NCBI RefSeq assembly: GCF_004794515.1 | Contig: NZ_SSDF01000084.1 | Location: 119,215 to 183,214, forward strand | Source of the DNA: Microbacterium sp. A20 | GTDB lineage: Bacteria > Actinomycetota > Actinomycetes > Actinomycetales > Microbacteriaceae | Length of the DNA stretch: 64,000 nucleotides | Direction: 5' to 3' | In this document: piece by piece, positions 17,054-25,245 of the stretch | Layout of the letters: every line of letters begins with the position of its first letter | Position numbering within the stretch: the stretch's first letter is position 1 | Made by a program: the position numbers and the translations under genes | The notes under the pieces: model-generated | Seen by the model: only the letters and a program-made list of their open reading frames with translations | The model's database searches: none | Told to the model about the DNA's origin: nothing

Positions 17054-17242
17054 CCAGAGCAATGTCCCGTGTAAAACCCTCGTTCGATTGTGCGCCGATA
17101 GCTGAGAGCGCACGCAGGTTCGCGGCGTAGCCTGACGCTGAACCCACCAGCGAGGGCCGCTTTCGACGACGACCGGGAATCGCTGAGGATCGGTTCGCAC
17201 AACGGTGCCGCCGTCGAGGTCGGCGCCGGAGAAGAGGTCATC

Positions 17243-18349
17243 ATGGACGGCATCCGTCCGACCATCCGCACTCGCCCGCGTGACAGCGCATCGCGTGCAT
17301 CGAGCGCCTTCACCGAGTTGGCGCAGCAGGTCCGCAGTCGCGGGCTGCTGCGCCGTCGGTACGGCTACTACTGGACCAAGCTCATCGCCGCCCCCGTGCT
17401 CCTGGGCGCCTGTCTCCTCGCCTTCGTCTGGATCGGCGACACCTGGTGGCAGCTGTTCACGGCCGCCGTTCTGGCGATCGTGTTCACGCAGATCGCTTTC
17501 CTCGGGCACGATGCCGCGCACCGGCAGATCTTCGTGTCGGGTCGCTGGAACGACTGGATCAGCCTGATCCTCGGCGACCTCCTCGTCGGAATGAGCTACG
17601 GCTGGTGGCAGCACAAGCACACCCGCCACCACGCGAACCCGAACAAGCTGGGCTCCGATCCCGACATCGAACTCCCGGTGATCGCCGTCTCCGCCGAGGC
17701 CGCGGCCCGGCACCATGGCCCGGTCATCACCTGGCTGCGCGGACATCAGGGAGTGGCGTTCTTCCCGATCCTGCTCCTCGAGGGCCTGTCGCTGCACGCA
17801 TCGAGCGTGCGGCGCATGTTCGCGCGCGGGCGGCTGGAACGCCGGTGGGCGGAGATCGCCTTCCTCAGCATCCGCATGATCGGCTACCTGGTGCTGGTGT
17901 TCATCGTGCTCTCCCCCGGCGTCGCGTTCGTCTTCCTCGCGGTGCAGCTGGGACTGTTCGGCTTCTACATGGGCATCGCCTTCGCCCCGAACCACAAGGG
18001 GATGCCGGTGGTGCCGAGGGAGATGACCCTCGACTTCCTCCGCCGGCAGGTGCTGATGAGTCGCAACGTCCGTGGGAGTCGCTTCCTCGACATCGCGATG
18101 GGCGGCCTCAACTATCAGGTCGAACACCACCTGTTCCCTTCGATGCCGCGTCCGCACCTGCGCCGCGCCTCGCCTCTGATCGCCGACTACTGCCGGGCCC
18201 ACGGGGTGGCCTATACCCAGGTCGGCTTGTTCGCCTCGTACGCGATCGTCGTGCGCTACATCAACCGCGTCGGACTCGGCGAGCGCGACGTGTTCGCCTG
18301 CCCGCTCGCGGAGCAGCGGCTCACGATCGGGGTGCCGCTCCGATCCTGA
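17243..18349 (+). CDS. membrane fatty acid desaturase
   Basis: Di-iron acyl desaturase of 368 residues in the membrane. The three histidine boxes are intact: GHDAAH, HKHTRHH and QVEHHLFPSMPR; the last, with Q before V-E-H-H, is the pattern of front-end/linoleoyl-type and mycobacterial DesA3-like enzymes. Hydrophobic segments flank the first and second boxes. GAAGAGG lies just upstream of the ATG. The role would be membrane fluidity. The NarL-type two-component pair 9 kb away recalls DesKR, but no link is visible in the sequence. Confidence 0.88.
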   Translation: MDGIRPTIRTRPRDSASRASSAFTELAQQVRSRGLLRRRYGYYWTKLIAAPVLLGACLLAFVWIGDTWWQLFTAAVLAIVFTQIAFLGHDAAHRQIFVSGRWNDWISLILGDLLVGMSYGWWQHKHTRHHANPNKLGSDPDIELPVIAVSAEAAARHHGPVITWLRGHQGVAFFPILLLEGLSLHASSVRRMFARGRLERRWAEIAFLSIRMIGYLVLVFIVLSPGVAFVFLAVQLGLFGFYMGIAFAPNHKGMPVVPREMTLDFLRRQVLMSRNVRGSRFLDIAMGGLNYQVEHHLFPSMPRPHLRRASPLIADYCRAHGVAYTQVGLFASYAIVVRYINRVGLGERDVFACPLAEQRLTIGVPLRS

Positions 18350-18368
18350 GATTTCCGTGACCAAACCG

Positions 18369-18397
18369 TTGCATTCGTTATCTCGCCGTTATACAGT
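18369..18397 (+). promoter_or_regulatory. promoter TTGCAT-17-TACAGT of the candidate small RNA
   Basis: TTGCAT (18369-18374) and TACAGT (18392-18397) are separated by 17 bp, the best two-box promoter between the desaturase and MarR genes. The predicted start is near 18404, with no gene start within the next 115 nt. Confidence 0.55.
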
Positions 18398-18403
18398 GAT
18401 CAC

Positions 18404-18502
18404 ACGGTGAATGTTTGCTGTGGCATACACCGCATGTGATTGCAGGACACTCTTGGTGCAAGGGACAAGGGCCGGTCGGGAGCCTCTCCGACCGGCCCTT
18501 TA
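18404..18502 (+). ncRNA. candidate small RNA of about 100 nt
   Basis: The region begins at the predicted start site of a good promoter and ends at an 11-bp GC hairpin with a short U-rich tail. A first hairpin can form from CACACGGTG (18401-18409) with CACCGCATGTG (18429-18439), allowing a 2-nt bulge. No conserved protein is encoded; a frame continuous with the MarR gene crosses the terminator and is unlikely to be used. It does not show the C-rich loops of 6C RNA. Function unknown. Confidence 0.4.
18469..18502 (+). terminator. intrinsic terminator upstream of the MarR gene
   Basis: GGGCCGGTCGG (18469-18479) pairs perfectly with CCGACCGGCCC (18488-18498) over an 8-nt loop, followed by TTTACT. 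It ends just before the MarR promoter, so it would stop the candidate sRNA and any read-through from the desaturase. Confidence 0.75.
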
Positions 18503-18512
18503 CTGTTCCCAC

Positions 18513-18518
18513 TATCCT
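18513..18518 (+). promoter_or_regulatory. -10 box TATCCT, leaderless MarR gene
   Basis: TATCCT ends 6 nt before the MarR ATG and lies just beyond the terminator hairpin, so the regulator seems to have its own promoter. Confidence 0.5.
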
Positions 18519-18524
18519 GTGAGG

Positions 18525-18953
18525 ATGACCGATCGCAAGCTCGCCCTGGAGGCCTGGGAGAGCCTGTTCCGCGCGCAGCACGAGCTGTTCACCGAGATGA
18601 TGACGGACTTCGAGCACAGCGACCTGGCTCAGGCCGAGTACGACGTCCTGCTGACCGTGACCCGCTCCCCCGGCATGACCGCGCGGCTGCGAGACATCAC
18701 CGCGAACATGCTGATCAGCCAGCCGAGCGTCTCGCGCCTGGTCGACCGTATGGTCACGCGCGGGCTCGTGGCGAAGTGCGCCGACCCCGACGACGGCCGC
18801 GGCGCCCTGATCCGCGCGACGGATGAAGGTGCACGGGCGTTCCGCTCGCTCGCCACCGTGCACGGACGCTCGATCGCCGACCGGATGTCGCGCCTCGACG
18901 ACGACGAGCTGCGTGCGCTGCGTGACCTCGCGGAGAAGCTCCGCACCCGCTGA
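18525..18953 (+). CDS. MarR-family transcriptional regulator
   Basis: Winged-helix regulator of 142 residues. The DNA-binding region is TARLRDITANMLISQPSVSRLVDRMVTRGLVAKCADPDDGRG, with the DxRG wing in the form DDGRGA. The start is fixed by the -10 box 6 nt upstream; an upstream in-frame codon at 18411 would force translation through a terminator stem. Nearest genes are the desaturase and flotillin, with no obvious target. A 215-nt gap follows in which I find only the flotillin Shine-Dalgarno. Confidence 0.87.
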   Translation: MTDRKLALEAWESLFRAQHELFTEMMTDFEHSDLAQAEYDVLLTVTRSPGMTARLRDITANMLISQPSVSRLVDRMVTRGLVAKCADPDDGRGALIRATDEGARAFRSLATVHGRSIADRMSRLDDDELRALRDLAEKLRTR

Positions 18954-19168
18954 CGCACTGCTACGACGCTCCGGCTCGTCCCCGTCGGGAGGAGATCTCG
19001 GCGTCGGGCGGAACTATTGCTGCGGAATCTCCCCCTCATCGCGAGTTCTCCGCCCATCAGGAGGCCGCGGGAACGACCCGCTTCCGTTTCTGGCAGGGTG
19101 GGGGCGTACGCCTGCACCGCCGCGGGCACGTCAGACCGCCCCCTCGGGGGGAACCAGGGAGGTCATCC

Positions 19169-20770
19169 ATGGAGATCGCCGGAATCGTCGGCATCCTCGT
19201 CATCGTCGGTATCGCAGTCGTCGTCGCCGTCGTCCTGCTGCTCATCCTGCTGCTGTTCGCGCGCAGCTGGATCAAGGTCGCCCGAGCCGACGAGGCACTC
19301 GTCATCTCGGGGCGTAAGCAGAAGATCCAGCGCGCCGTCATCGCCGCCGACGGGACGACCAGTTCCGAGATGGCCGAATCGCCGGTCACCGTGATCGTGA
19401 ACGGCAAGTCGCTGGTCAATCCGATCACGCAGCGCCACGAGATCATCTCCCTGCGCTCGCGCCAGGTCTCCCTCAACGCAGAAGCGCAGTCCCTCGACAG
19501 CGTGACGCTGAACGTCGACGGCGTCGCGATCGTGAAGATCGGCTCCGACCCCCTTTACGTCCGCCGTGCGGCCGAGCGCTTCGCCTCGCAGGACAAGGCG
19601 ATCGAGCAGTTCACCACCGAGCAGCTCGAAGGCGCCCTCCGTGGAATCGTCGCCACGCTGTCGGTCGTCGAGCTGATGCGGGAGCGGAAGAAGTTCTCCG
19701 ACCAGATCGCCGCCGATGTCTCGCAGGAGCTCGCGGAGCAGGGTCTGATCCTGGACTCCTTCCAGATCAAGGGCATCACCGACAAGGTCGGCTACATCCA
19801 GTCCCTCGGCGCCCCCGAGATCCAGGCGAAGCGTCAGGCAGCCGAGATCTCGCAGACCAACGCCGACCGCGCGATCAACCAGAAGAACATCGCCAACAAG
19901 GAAGCCAACCTGATCGAGCAGACCGCGCTCGACACCAACACGGCCAACTCCGACTCCGGCATCGGTCGCGCTCGCGCCGAGGCGGAGCAGGCGGAGGCCC
20001 TCGCCCGCGCCCAGGCCGAGCAGGCGGTTCTGCAGCAGCAGGCCGAGAACAAGCAGGCCCAGCTCGACGCCGACGTCAAGCGCGTCGCCGACGCGCAGCG
20101 GTATGAGGCCGAGACCCGCGCACAGGCCGAGCTCTACACGCGCGAGCGCGCCGCCGAGGCCGCCGCGATCGAGCAGGTGAAGCAGGCCGAGGCCCGCACC
20201 CGCATCGCCGAGCAGCAGGCTCAGGCCGACAAGGCCCGTGCCGATGGTGAAGCGGCCGCGGCGATCGCGAAGGCCAGCGGTGAGGCGAACGCCCTGCGCG
20301 CCCAGGCCGAGGCCGAGGCCGAGGCCCGCCGACTGCGTGCCAGCGCCGAAGCCGACGCCATCCGTGCCGAGGGTGATGCCCGTGCTGCCGCCCTCGAGGC
20401 AGAAGCCAAGGCCATCGCCTCGAACCAGGACGCCTTCCTCTCGCAGCGTGTGCTCGAGGTGCTGCCGTCGATCATGGCCGAGTTCTCGAAGGGCTATGCA
20501 GCGATCGGCAACGTGTCGATCATCGGCAGCTCCGGCGAGGACGGCGCCTCCAACGTCGTCGGCGCCGACAGCGCGAAGGCACTGCGCTCGGTGTTCGACA
20601 GCGTCCACTCGGCCACGGGGCTCGACCTCGCCGGCATCATCCAGGGGCAGGCCGTCGGCCGCGGCTTCGGGGCCGGAGTCGCGGAAGCCACGCCAGCGGC
20701 AACCGCGCCGCGCGTGTCGACGCCGACCACCCCACCGCCGCCCGCACCGCCGGCTCCCGCAGCGGAGTAG
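19169..20770 (+). CDS. flotillin-like SPFH/band 7 protein
   Basis: Membrane scaffold protein of 533 residues. Residues 5-32 are a hydrophobic anchor, followed by the SPFH domain (residues ~35-220). A long Ala/Glu/Gln-rich coiled coil runs from ~220 to ~430 with repeated AEAEA-type heptads. The C-terminal tail is Pro/Ala-rich. Flotillins organise membrane microdomains. AGGGAGG lies 6-8 nt before the ATG. It appears as a single gene, without the NfeD partner often found beside flotillins. Confidence 0.87.
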   Translation: MEIAGIVGILVIVGIAVVVAVVLLLILLLFARSWIKVARADEALVISGRKQKIQRAVIAADGTTSSEMAESPVTVIVNGKSLVNPITQRHEIISLRSRQVSLNAEAQSLDSVTLNVDGVAIVKIGSDPLYVRRAAERFASQDKAIEQFTTEQLEGALRGIVATLSVVELMRERKKFSDQIAADVSQELAEQGLILDSFQIKGITDKVGYIQSLGAPEIQAKRQAAEISQTNADRAINQKNIANKEANLIEQTALDTNTANSDSGIGRARAEAEQAEALARAQAEQAVLQQQAENKQAQLDADVKRVADAQRYEAETRAQAELYTRERAAEAAAIEQVKQAEARTRIAEQQAQADKARADGEAAAAIAKASGEANALRAQAEAEAEARRLRASAEADAIRAEGDARAAALEAEAKAIASNQDAFLSQRVLEVLPSIMAEFSKGYAAIGNVSIIGSSGEDGASNVVGADSAKALRSVFDSVHSATGLDLAGIIQGQAVGRGFGAGVAEATPAATAPRVSTPTTPPPPAPPAPAAE

Positions 20771-20843
20771 TCGCACCTTCACGACAGCGGATGCCGCGGC
20801 CGATCTCGGTCGCGGCATCCGCTGTTTCGTCGGCACGACCGGG

Positions 20844-20849
20844 CAGACT
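20844..20849 (+). promoter_or_regulatory. -10-like box CAGACT before hrpB
   Basis: CAGACT ends 6 nt before the hrpB ATG, which has no Shine-Dalgarno. It matches the nANNNT spacing seen at other genes here, but lacks the leading T. Confidence 0.35.
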
Positions 20850-20855
20850 GGACGG

Positions 20856-23411
20856 ATGACGTCCGCCGCCTTCGATCTCGCCGCCATCGGCGCGGGGCTG
20901 TCGTTCGCGGCCGCACTCGACGAGCTGTCGGCAGCACTCGATGCGAGCGGATCGGTCGTCGTCACCGCCCCACCCGGCACGGGCAAGACCACCCTCGTGC
21001 CACCGCTCCTCGCCTCGCGGAGCACCGGTCGCGTGATCGTCACCCAGCCGCGCCGGGTCGCCGCCCGCGCGGCCGCCCGGCGCCTCGCCCACCTCGACGG
21101 GTCGCCCCTCGGCTCGCGCGTGGGTTTCACCGTCCGCGGCGAGCGCTCGGTGGGAGCCGAGACGCAGATCGAGTTCGTCACGGCCGGAGTCCTGCTTCGA
21201 CGGATGCTCGACGACCCGGGGCTCGACGGTGTGGATGCCGTGATCCTCGACGAGGTGCACGAGCGCGCGCTCGAGACCGACCTCCTGATCGGGCTGCTTT
21301 CGGAGGTGCGCGAGCTGCGGGACGACCTCGTGGTCGTCGCCATGTCGGCCACCCTCGACGCCGCGCGCATCGCCGCCGTCATCGGCACGGACGACTCCCC
21401 GGCACCGGTCATCGACCACGATGTCCCAGCCTTCCCGCTCGCCGTGCACTGGGCTCCGAGCCCCGTGCCGCGCCTCGACGAGCGCGGAGTCACCTGGGGA
21501 TTCCTCGATCACGTCGCGCGAGTCACGACATCCGCGGCCCAGGAACTGGTGCGCGAAGACCCCGAGGCGGACGTGCTGGTCTTCGCGCCGGGTGCGCGCG
21601 AGGTGTCGGAGATCGCCCGCCGCGTCCGTGATGCGACCGAGGCCTTCGATGTGCGGGAGCTGCACGGCCAGATCCCGCCAGCCGAGCAGGATGCCGTGAT
21701 CCGCGGCCGCACACCGCGGGACCTTCCGCGCATCATCGTCACGACATCGCTCGCCGAGTCCTCGCTCACCGTGCCGGGGGTGCGCCTGGTCGTGGACAGC
21801 TGCCTGTCGCGGCACCCGCAGCGCGACGCCGGCCGCGGCATGACGGGTCTGGTCACCACCGCAGCCTCTCGTTCGTCGTGCGTGCAACGCGCGGGACGCG
21901 GCACCCGTCAGGGGCCCGGTACGGTCATCCGCTGCGTCGACGAGCGCACCTACGCGGCGGCGCCCGCTCGTCCCGTGCCCGAGATCGCGGTGATCGACCT
22001 CGCGGATGCCGCGCTGCTTCTCGCCTGCTGGGGCGCCCCGAGCGGCACCGGGCTGCGGATGATCGACCCGCTGCCCGCCGAGAACCTGGCCGATGCGATC
22101 TCGGTGCTCCGTGGTCTCGGTGCGATCGACGAAGACGGTCGCGCCACCGCCGAGGGCCGTGTCCTGGCACGGATTCCGACCGATCCTCGACTGGCCCGAG
22201 CCCTTCGTGACGGCAGCCCGGTCGTCGGCAGCCGGCTCGCGGCGGAGGTCGTCGCCCTCCTGGGTGGTGACGTGCGAATCGCGGACGCCGACGTCGCCCA
22301 GGCCCTCATCGCGCTGCGAGGCGGTCGGACTCCGGAAGCCCGCCGGTGGCACGACGATGCGAACCGCCTCGAACGCATGGTCTCGGCGACACCGGGCGTC
22401 CGGTCAGACCTCGACGGAGTCGGGCTCGTGATCGCGCTGGCGTTCCCAGAAAGGATCGCGCTCCGCGTGGAGCGCACCGCCGACGGGGCGACCTTCCTGC
22501 TGGCATCTGGAACCAGGGCGGGGGTGAGGGGTTCGCTCGCCGCAGTGGAATGGCTCGCCGTCGCCGACGTCGCTCGTGCCACCGCGCGCGCGGCGGCCGG
22601 GTCCGGCGCGATCATCCGATCGGCTGCCGTGCTCACCGAAGCGCAGATGGAGCAGGCCGCGAGCCTCCTGATGACCGACCGCGTCGAGGCGGAGTTCGTC
22701 GGAGGTCGCGTCCAGGCCCGACGCGAACGGCGCATCGGCGCCATCCTTCGGTCCGCTGCCCCCGTGAAGGCATCGGCTCAGGAGGGCCGCGACGCCGTGC
22801 GCCGAGCCCTCCGCCGCGACGGGCTCGGCATGTTCACCTGGTCCGACACCGCAGACGCGCTGCGCCGGAGACTGGCTCTGCTGCGGCGGGAGCTCGGCGA
22901 CCCCTGGCCCGATGTCTCGGACGCCGGGCTGGTCGACTCCCTCGACGCGTGGCTGGCGCCTGAGCTCGATCGCCTGGCAGCCGGCACCCCCGCGTCGCGG
23001 CTGGAGCTGTCATCGCCGCTTCGGCGTCTGCTGCCGTGGCCCGAAGCAGCGCGCCTCGATGAGCTCGCACCGGAACGACTCGAGGTGCCCAGCGGATCCC
23101 GCATCCGCATCGCCTATCCGGAGCCCGACGGTGACCCGCACGCACGGCCGGTCGTCGCCGTGAAGTTGCAGGAGTGCTTCGGGTGGGCCGCGACTCCGCG
23201 GCTCGTCGACGGGCGGGTGCCGGTCCTGTTCCACCTGCTGTCGCCTGCGGGGCGTCCGCTCGCGGTCACCGACGACCTCGCCTCCTTCTGGTCCGGTCCC
23301 TACAGCCAGGTGCGCGCCGAGATGCGCGGACGCTACCCCCGGCATCCGTGGCCCGAGGATCCGTGGGCCGCCGTGCCGACGAAGCACACCAAGAACCGCG
23401 CGGCGCGCTGA
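20856..23411 (+). CDS. hrpB: ATP-dependent DEAH-type helicase HrpB
   Basis: Putative RNA helicase of 851 residues. Motif I is APPGTGKTT, motif II is LDEVHERALETD (DEVH), motif III SATL, and motif VI QRAGRGTRQG. The C-terminal half has the HA2-like and HrpB-specific regions, ending with the conserved WPEDPW block. Cellular role is poorly defined in bacteria. A frame opening at 20238 is out of register with flotillin and was rejected as an N-terminal extension. It starts 85 nt after flotillin. Confidence 0.9.
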   Translation: MTSAAFDLAAIGAGLSFAAALDELSAALDASGSVVVTAPPGTGKTTLVPPLLASRSTGRVIVTQPRRVAARAAARRLAHLDGSPLGSRVGFTVRGERSVGAETQIEFVTAGVLLRRMLDDPGLDGVDAVILDEVHERALETDLLIGLLSEVRELRDDLVVVAMSATLDAARIAAVIGTDDSPAPVIDHDVPAFPLAVHWAPSPVPRLDERGVTWGFLDHVARVTTSAAQELVREDPEADVLVFAPGAREVSEIARRVRDATEAFDVRELHGQIPPAEQDAVIRGRTPRDLPRIIVTTSLAESSLTVPGVRLVVDSCLSRHPQRDAGRGMTGLVTTAASRSSCVQRAGRGTRQGPGTVIRCVDERTYAAAPARPVPEIAVIDLADAALLLACWGAPSGTGLRMIDPLPAENLADAISVLRGLGAIDEDGRATAEGRVLARIPTDPRLARALRDGSPVVGSRLAAEVVALLGGDVRIADADVAQALIALRGGRTPEARRWHDDANRLERMVSATPGVRSDLDGVGLVIALAFPERIALRVERTADGATFLLASGTRAGVRGSLAAVEWLAVADVARATARAAAGSGAIIRSAAVLTEAQMEQAASLLMTDRVEAEFVGGRVQARRERRIGAILRSAAPVKASAQEGRDAVRRALRRDGLGMFTWSDTADALRRRLALLRRELGDPWPDVSDAGLVDSLDAWLAPELDRLAAGTPASRLELSSPLRRLLPWPEAARLDELAPERLEVPSGSRIRIAYPEPDGDPHARPVVAVKLQECFGWAATPRLVDGRVPVLFHLLSPAGRPLAVTDDLASFWSGPYSQVRAEMRGRYPRHPWPEDPWAAVPTKHTKNRAAR

Positions 23412-23432
23412 GCCGCGACCGGAGTCGGAGAC

Positions 23433-24167
23433 TCAGCGCGTGCGCCGCCGCAGCGTCAGCGACGCGAGCACGAGGGCGCCCACCGCGAAGGCGACGACGA
23501 TCAGCAGCGGACCGAACACGTCCCAGCCCTCGTCGCCCGCGGCCACTGCGTTGATCGTGTCGATCGCGTAACTCAGCGGGAGCCAGTCCGAAATGGCGTA
23601 CAGCACATCCGGCATCTGGTCTCGAGGCATGAACAGGCCGCCGAGGATGATCTGCGGGAACACCAGCAGCGGCATGAACTGCACCGCTTGGAACTCGGTC
23701 TGCGCGAAGGCGCTGGCGAGCAGCCCCAGCGCGGTGCCGAGCAGAGCATCGACCACCGCGACGAGCCCCAGCTGCCAGAGCGGCCCGTCGACGTCGAGGC
23801 CGCAGACCCCGACCGCGAACGACACCGTGATCACTGCCTGCAGCAGTGCCATCAGCCCGAAGGCGAGTGCGTAGCCGAGGATGAAGTCGGCCTTCTCGAG
23901 CGGTGTCGTCATCAGGCGCTCGAGGGTTCCCGACCGGCGCTCGCGCAGGGTGGTGATCGACGTGATGAGGAACATCACGATGAACGGGAACAGCGCCAGG
24001 ATCGCGCCGCCGAACTGGTCGAAGACGCCCTCCTGGTCGCTGAACAGCCAGGCGAAGAGGCCGACCAGCAGGCTCGGTGCGATGAGCATCAACGCGATCG
24101 ATCGCGGATCATGCCGCAGCTGCGCGAGCACACGCCCCGCGGTGGCGAGCATCCGGCGGCCGTTCAT
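23433..24167 (-). CDS. ABC-2 type transporter permease (DrrB-like)
   Basis: Membrane subunit of 244 residues with six hydrophobic segments, typical of ABC-2 drug or polymer exporters. REERRSGTLERLMTTPLEKADFILG-like residues between the second and third segments (ERRSGTLERLMTTP) are the conserved coupling region. Its start overlaps the ATPase gene by 4 nt, so the pair forms one exporter. The TetR gene and operator upstream suggest induction by the exported compound. Confidence 0.88.
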   Translation of the reverse strand: MNGRRMLATAGRVLAQLRHDPRSIALMLIAPSLLVGLFAWLFSDQEGVFDQFGGAILALFPFIVMFLITSITTLRERRSGTLERLMTTPLEKADFILGYALAFGLMALLQAVITVSFAVGVCGLDVDGPLWQLGLVAVVDALLGTALGLLASAFAQTEFQAVQFMPLLVFPQIILGGLFMPRDQMPDVLYAISDWLPLSYAIDTINAVAAGDEGWDVFGPLLIVVAFAVGALVLASLTLRRRTR

Positions 24168-24946
24168 TCTGTGGCCTCCTCGCGGTGTTCCCGCGCTTCA
24201 CGACGTGTTCGTGGGGTGTCCGCGTCACCGTTGCGGTCCCGCTCTATCAGCGCCAGGAACGCGGACTCGGCATCGGTCGTGCCGGTGTCGGCCCGGAGCG
24301 ATGAGGGTGTGGTGTCGGCGATGATCCGCCCTTCCCGCATCAGGAGCAGCCGGTCGCAGCGGACCGCCTCGTCCATGACATGGCTGGAGACGATGAGCGT
24401 CACGCCGCGGTCGGCGAGACCTCGGAACAACGCCCACAGCTCGGCGCGCAGCACGGGGTCGAGGCCGACCGTCGGCTCGTCGAGGACGACCAGCTCGGGT
24501 GAGCCGATCAGCGCGACCGCGAGCGACACGCGCGTCGCCTGGCCGCCGCTGAGCGCGTCGACGAGCTGCCCCGCCTGGGCCCGCAGCCCGACCTCATCGA
24601 TGACCCGGTCGACGTCCCCCTTCGGCGCCTTCAGCAACGAGGCGAAGTACGAGAGGTTCTGGCGCACGCTGAGGTCGCCGTACACTGCGGCCCCTTGCGT
24701 GCCGTAGGCGACGCGGTGGCGGAGCTGCCGGGAGCCGCCGGGCTCTCCGAGAACCGTGACGTCTCCCCCGGCGATCCGCTGCACGCCGACGATCGAGCGC
24801 ATGAGGGTGGTCTTGCCGCACCCCGACGGCCCGAGCAGACCCGTGATCTGTCCGCGCGGGATCGTGAGGTCGATCCCGTCGAAGACCTGCACTGCTCCAC
24901 GGTGCACGCGCAGCTGGGCGATCTCGACGGCCGAGTTATTCATCAT
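24164..24946 (-). CDS. ABC transporter ATP-binding protein (DrrA-like)
   Basis: ATPase of 260 residues. Walker A is GPSGCGKTT, the signature LSGGQATRVSLA, Walker B LVVLDEPTVGLD, and the H loop SSHVMDEA. I place the start at the ATG at 24946 because CATAAT ends 7 nt before it and -35 TTGACG is 17 bp further; a second ATG follows directly at 24943. The operator palindrome covers this start. Partner of the ABC-2 permease just downstream. Confidence 0.9.
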   Translation of the reverse strand: MMNNSAVEIAQLRVHRGAVQVFDGIDLTIPRGQITGLLGPSGCGKTTLMRSIVGVQRIAGGDVTVLGEPGGSRQLRHRVAYGTQGAAVYGDLSVRQNLSYFASLLKAPKGDVDRVIDEVGLRAQAGQLVDALSGGQATRVSLAVALIGSPELVVLDEPTVGLDPVLRAELWALFRGLADRGVTLIVSSHVMDEAVRCDRLLLMREGRIIADTTPSSLRADTGTTDAESAFLALIERDRNGDADTPRTRREAREHREEATE

Positions 24947-24954
24947 GTGATGAA
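24939..24954. promoter_or_regulatory. palindromic operator over the ABC exporter start
   Basis: TTCATCA (24939-24945) and TGATGAA (24948-24954) form a perfect inverted repeat around a TG centre. It overlaps the -10 edge, the transcription start and both candidate start codons of the exporter operon, an ideal place for repression by the TetR protein encoded upstream. Confidence 0.6.
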
Positions 24955-24982
24955 TTATGCGCCCGCAGATCGATCGCGTCAA
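24954..24982 (-). promoter_or_regulatory. promoter TTGACG-17-CATAAT of the ABC exporter
   Basis: TTGACG (24982-24977) and CATAAT (24959-24954) on the minus strand are 17 bp apart and place transcription start at the ATG. This is one of the best promoters in the window. Confidence 0.65.
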
Positions 24983-25031
24983 CGGGATACTCGGGTGCCC
25001 CACCTCCGCCCGTGCCCACGCCCCGCCCCCG

Positions 25032-25111
25032 CACAACTTCGGAGATCGGAGCCGACACGCCGGCTGGTCGACCGCCAGCCCCGCGTGTCGGCCGGGGAAT
25101 CCGAAGTTGTG
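25032..25111. repeat. 80-bp nested palindrome
   Basis: Three nested pairs are perfectly complementary: CACAACTTCGGA (25032-25043) with 25100-25111, GCCGACACGC (25051-25060) with 25083-25092, and GGCTGG (25062-25067) with CCAGCC (25074-25079). The element lies between the TetR gene end and the exporter promoter. It is too long for a simple terminator and could extrude as a cruciform. Confidence 0.75.
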
Positions 25112-25120
25112 TCGGCAGCT

Positions 25121-25213
25121 GCCGGGAGACGGCGGATGCCGGGGGAGGATGCCGGGGGAGGGCAGATGCCGGGAGACGGCGGATGCCGGGGGAGGGCGGA
25201 TGTTGGGGGGGAT
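25121..25213. repeat. tandem repeat, ~17-bp GCCGGG...GAT unit
   Basis: Six head-to-tail units start with GCCGGG or GTTGGG and end in GAT, at 25121, 25138, 25151, 25168, 25185 and 25202. Four are 17 bp; the second is 13 bp and the last 12 bp. Units 1 and 4 are identical (GCCGGGAGACGGCGGAT). The plus strand is strongly G-rich. The tract ends 32 bp before the TetR stop codon. Confidence 0.8.
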
Positions 25214-25245
25214 TCCGGGGCCGGCGCGGCGGATCCCGGGGCTGG

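Noticed and set aside
18411..18953. MarR protein starting at 18411
   Set aside because: Translation would pass through a strong terminator hairpin and the MarR promoter; similarity starts at 18525.
20238..23411. HrpB with a 206-residue extension overlapping flotillin
   Set aside because: The added part is an out-of-frame reading of the flotillin coiled coil; motifs begin after 20856.
25121..25213. CRISPR array
   Set aside because: Units are contiguous with no unique spacers, only 12-17 bp long, and no cas genes are near.
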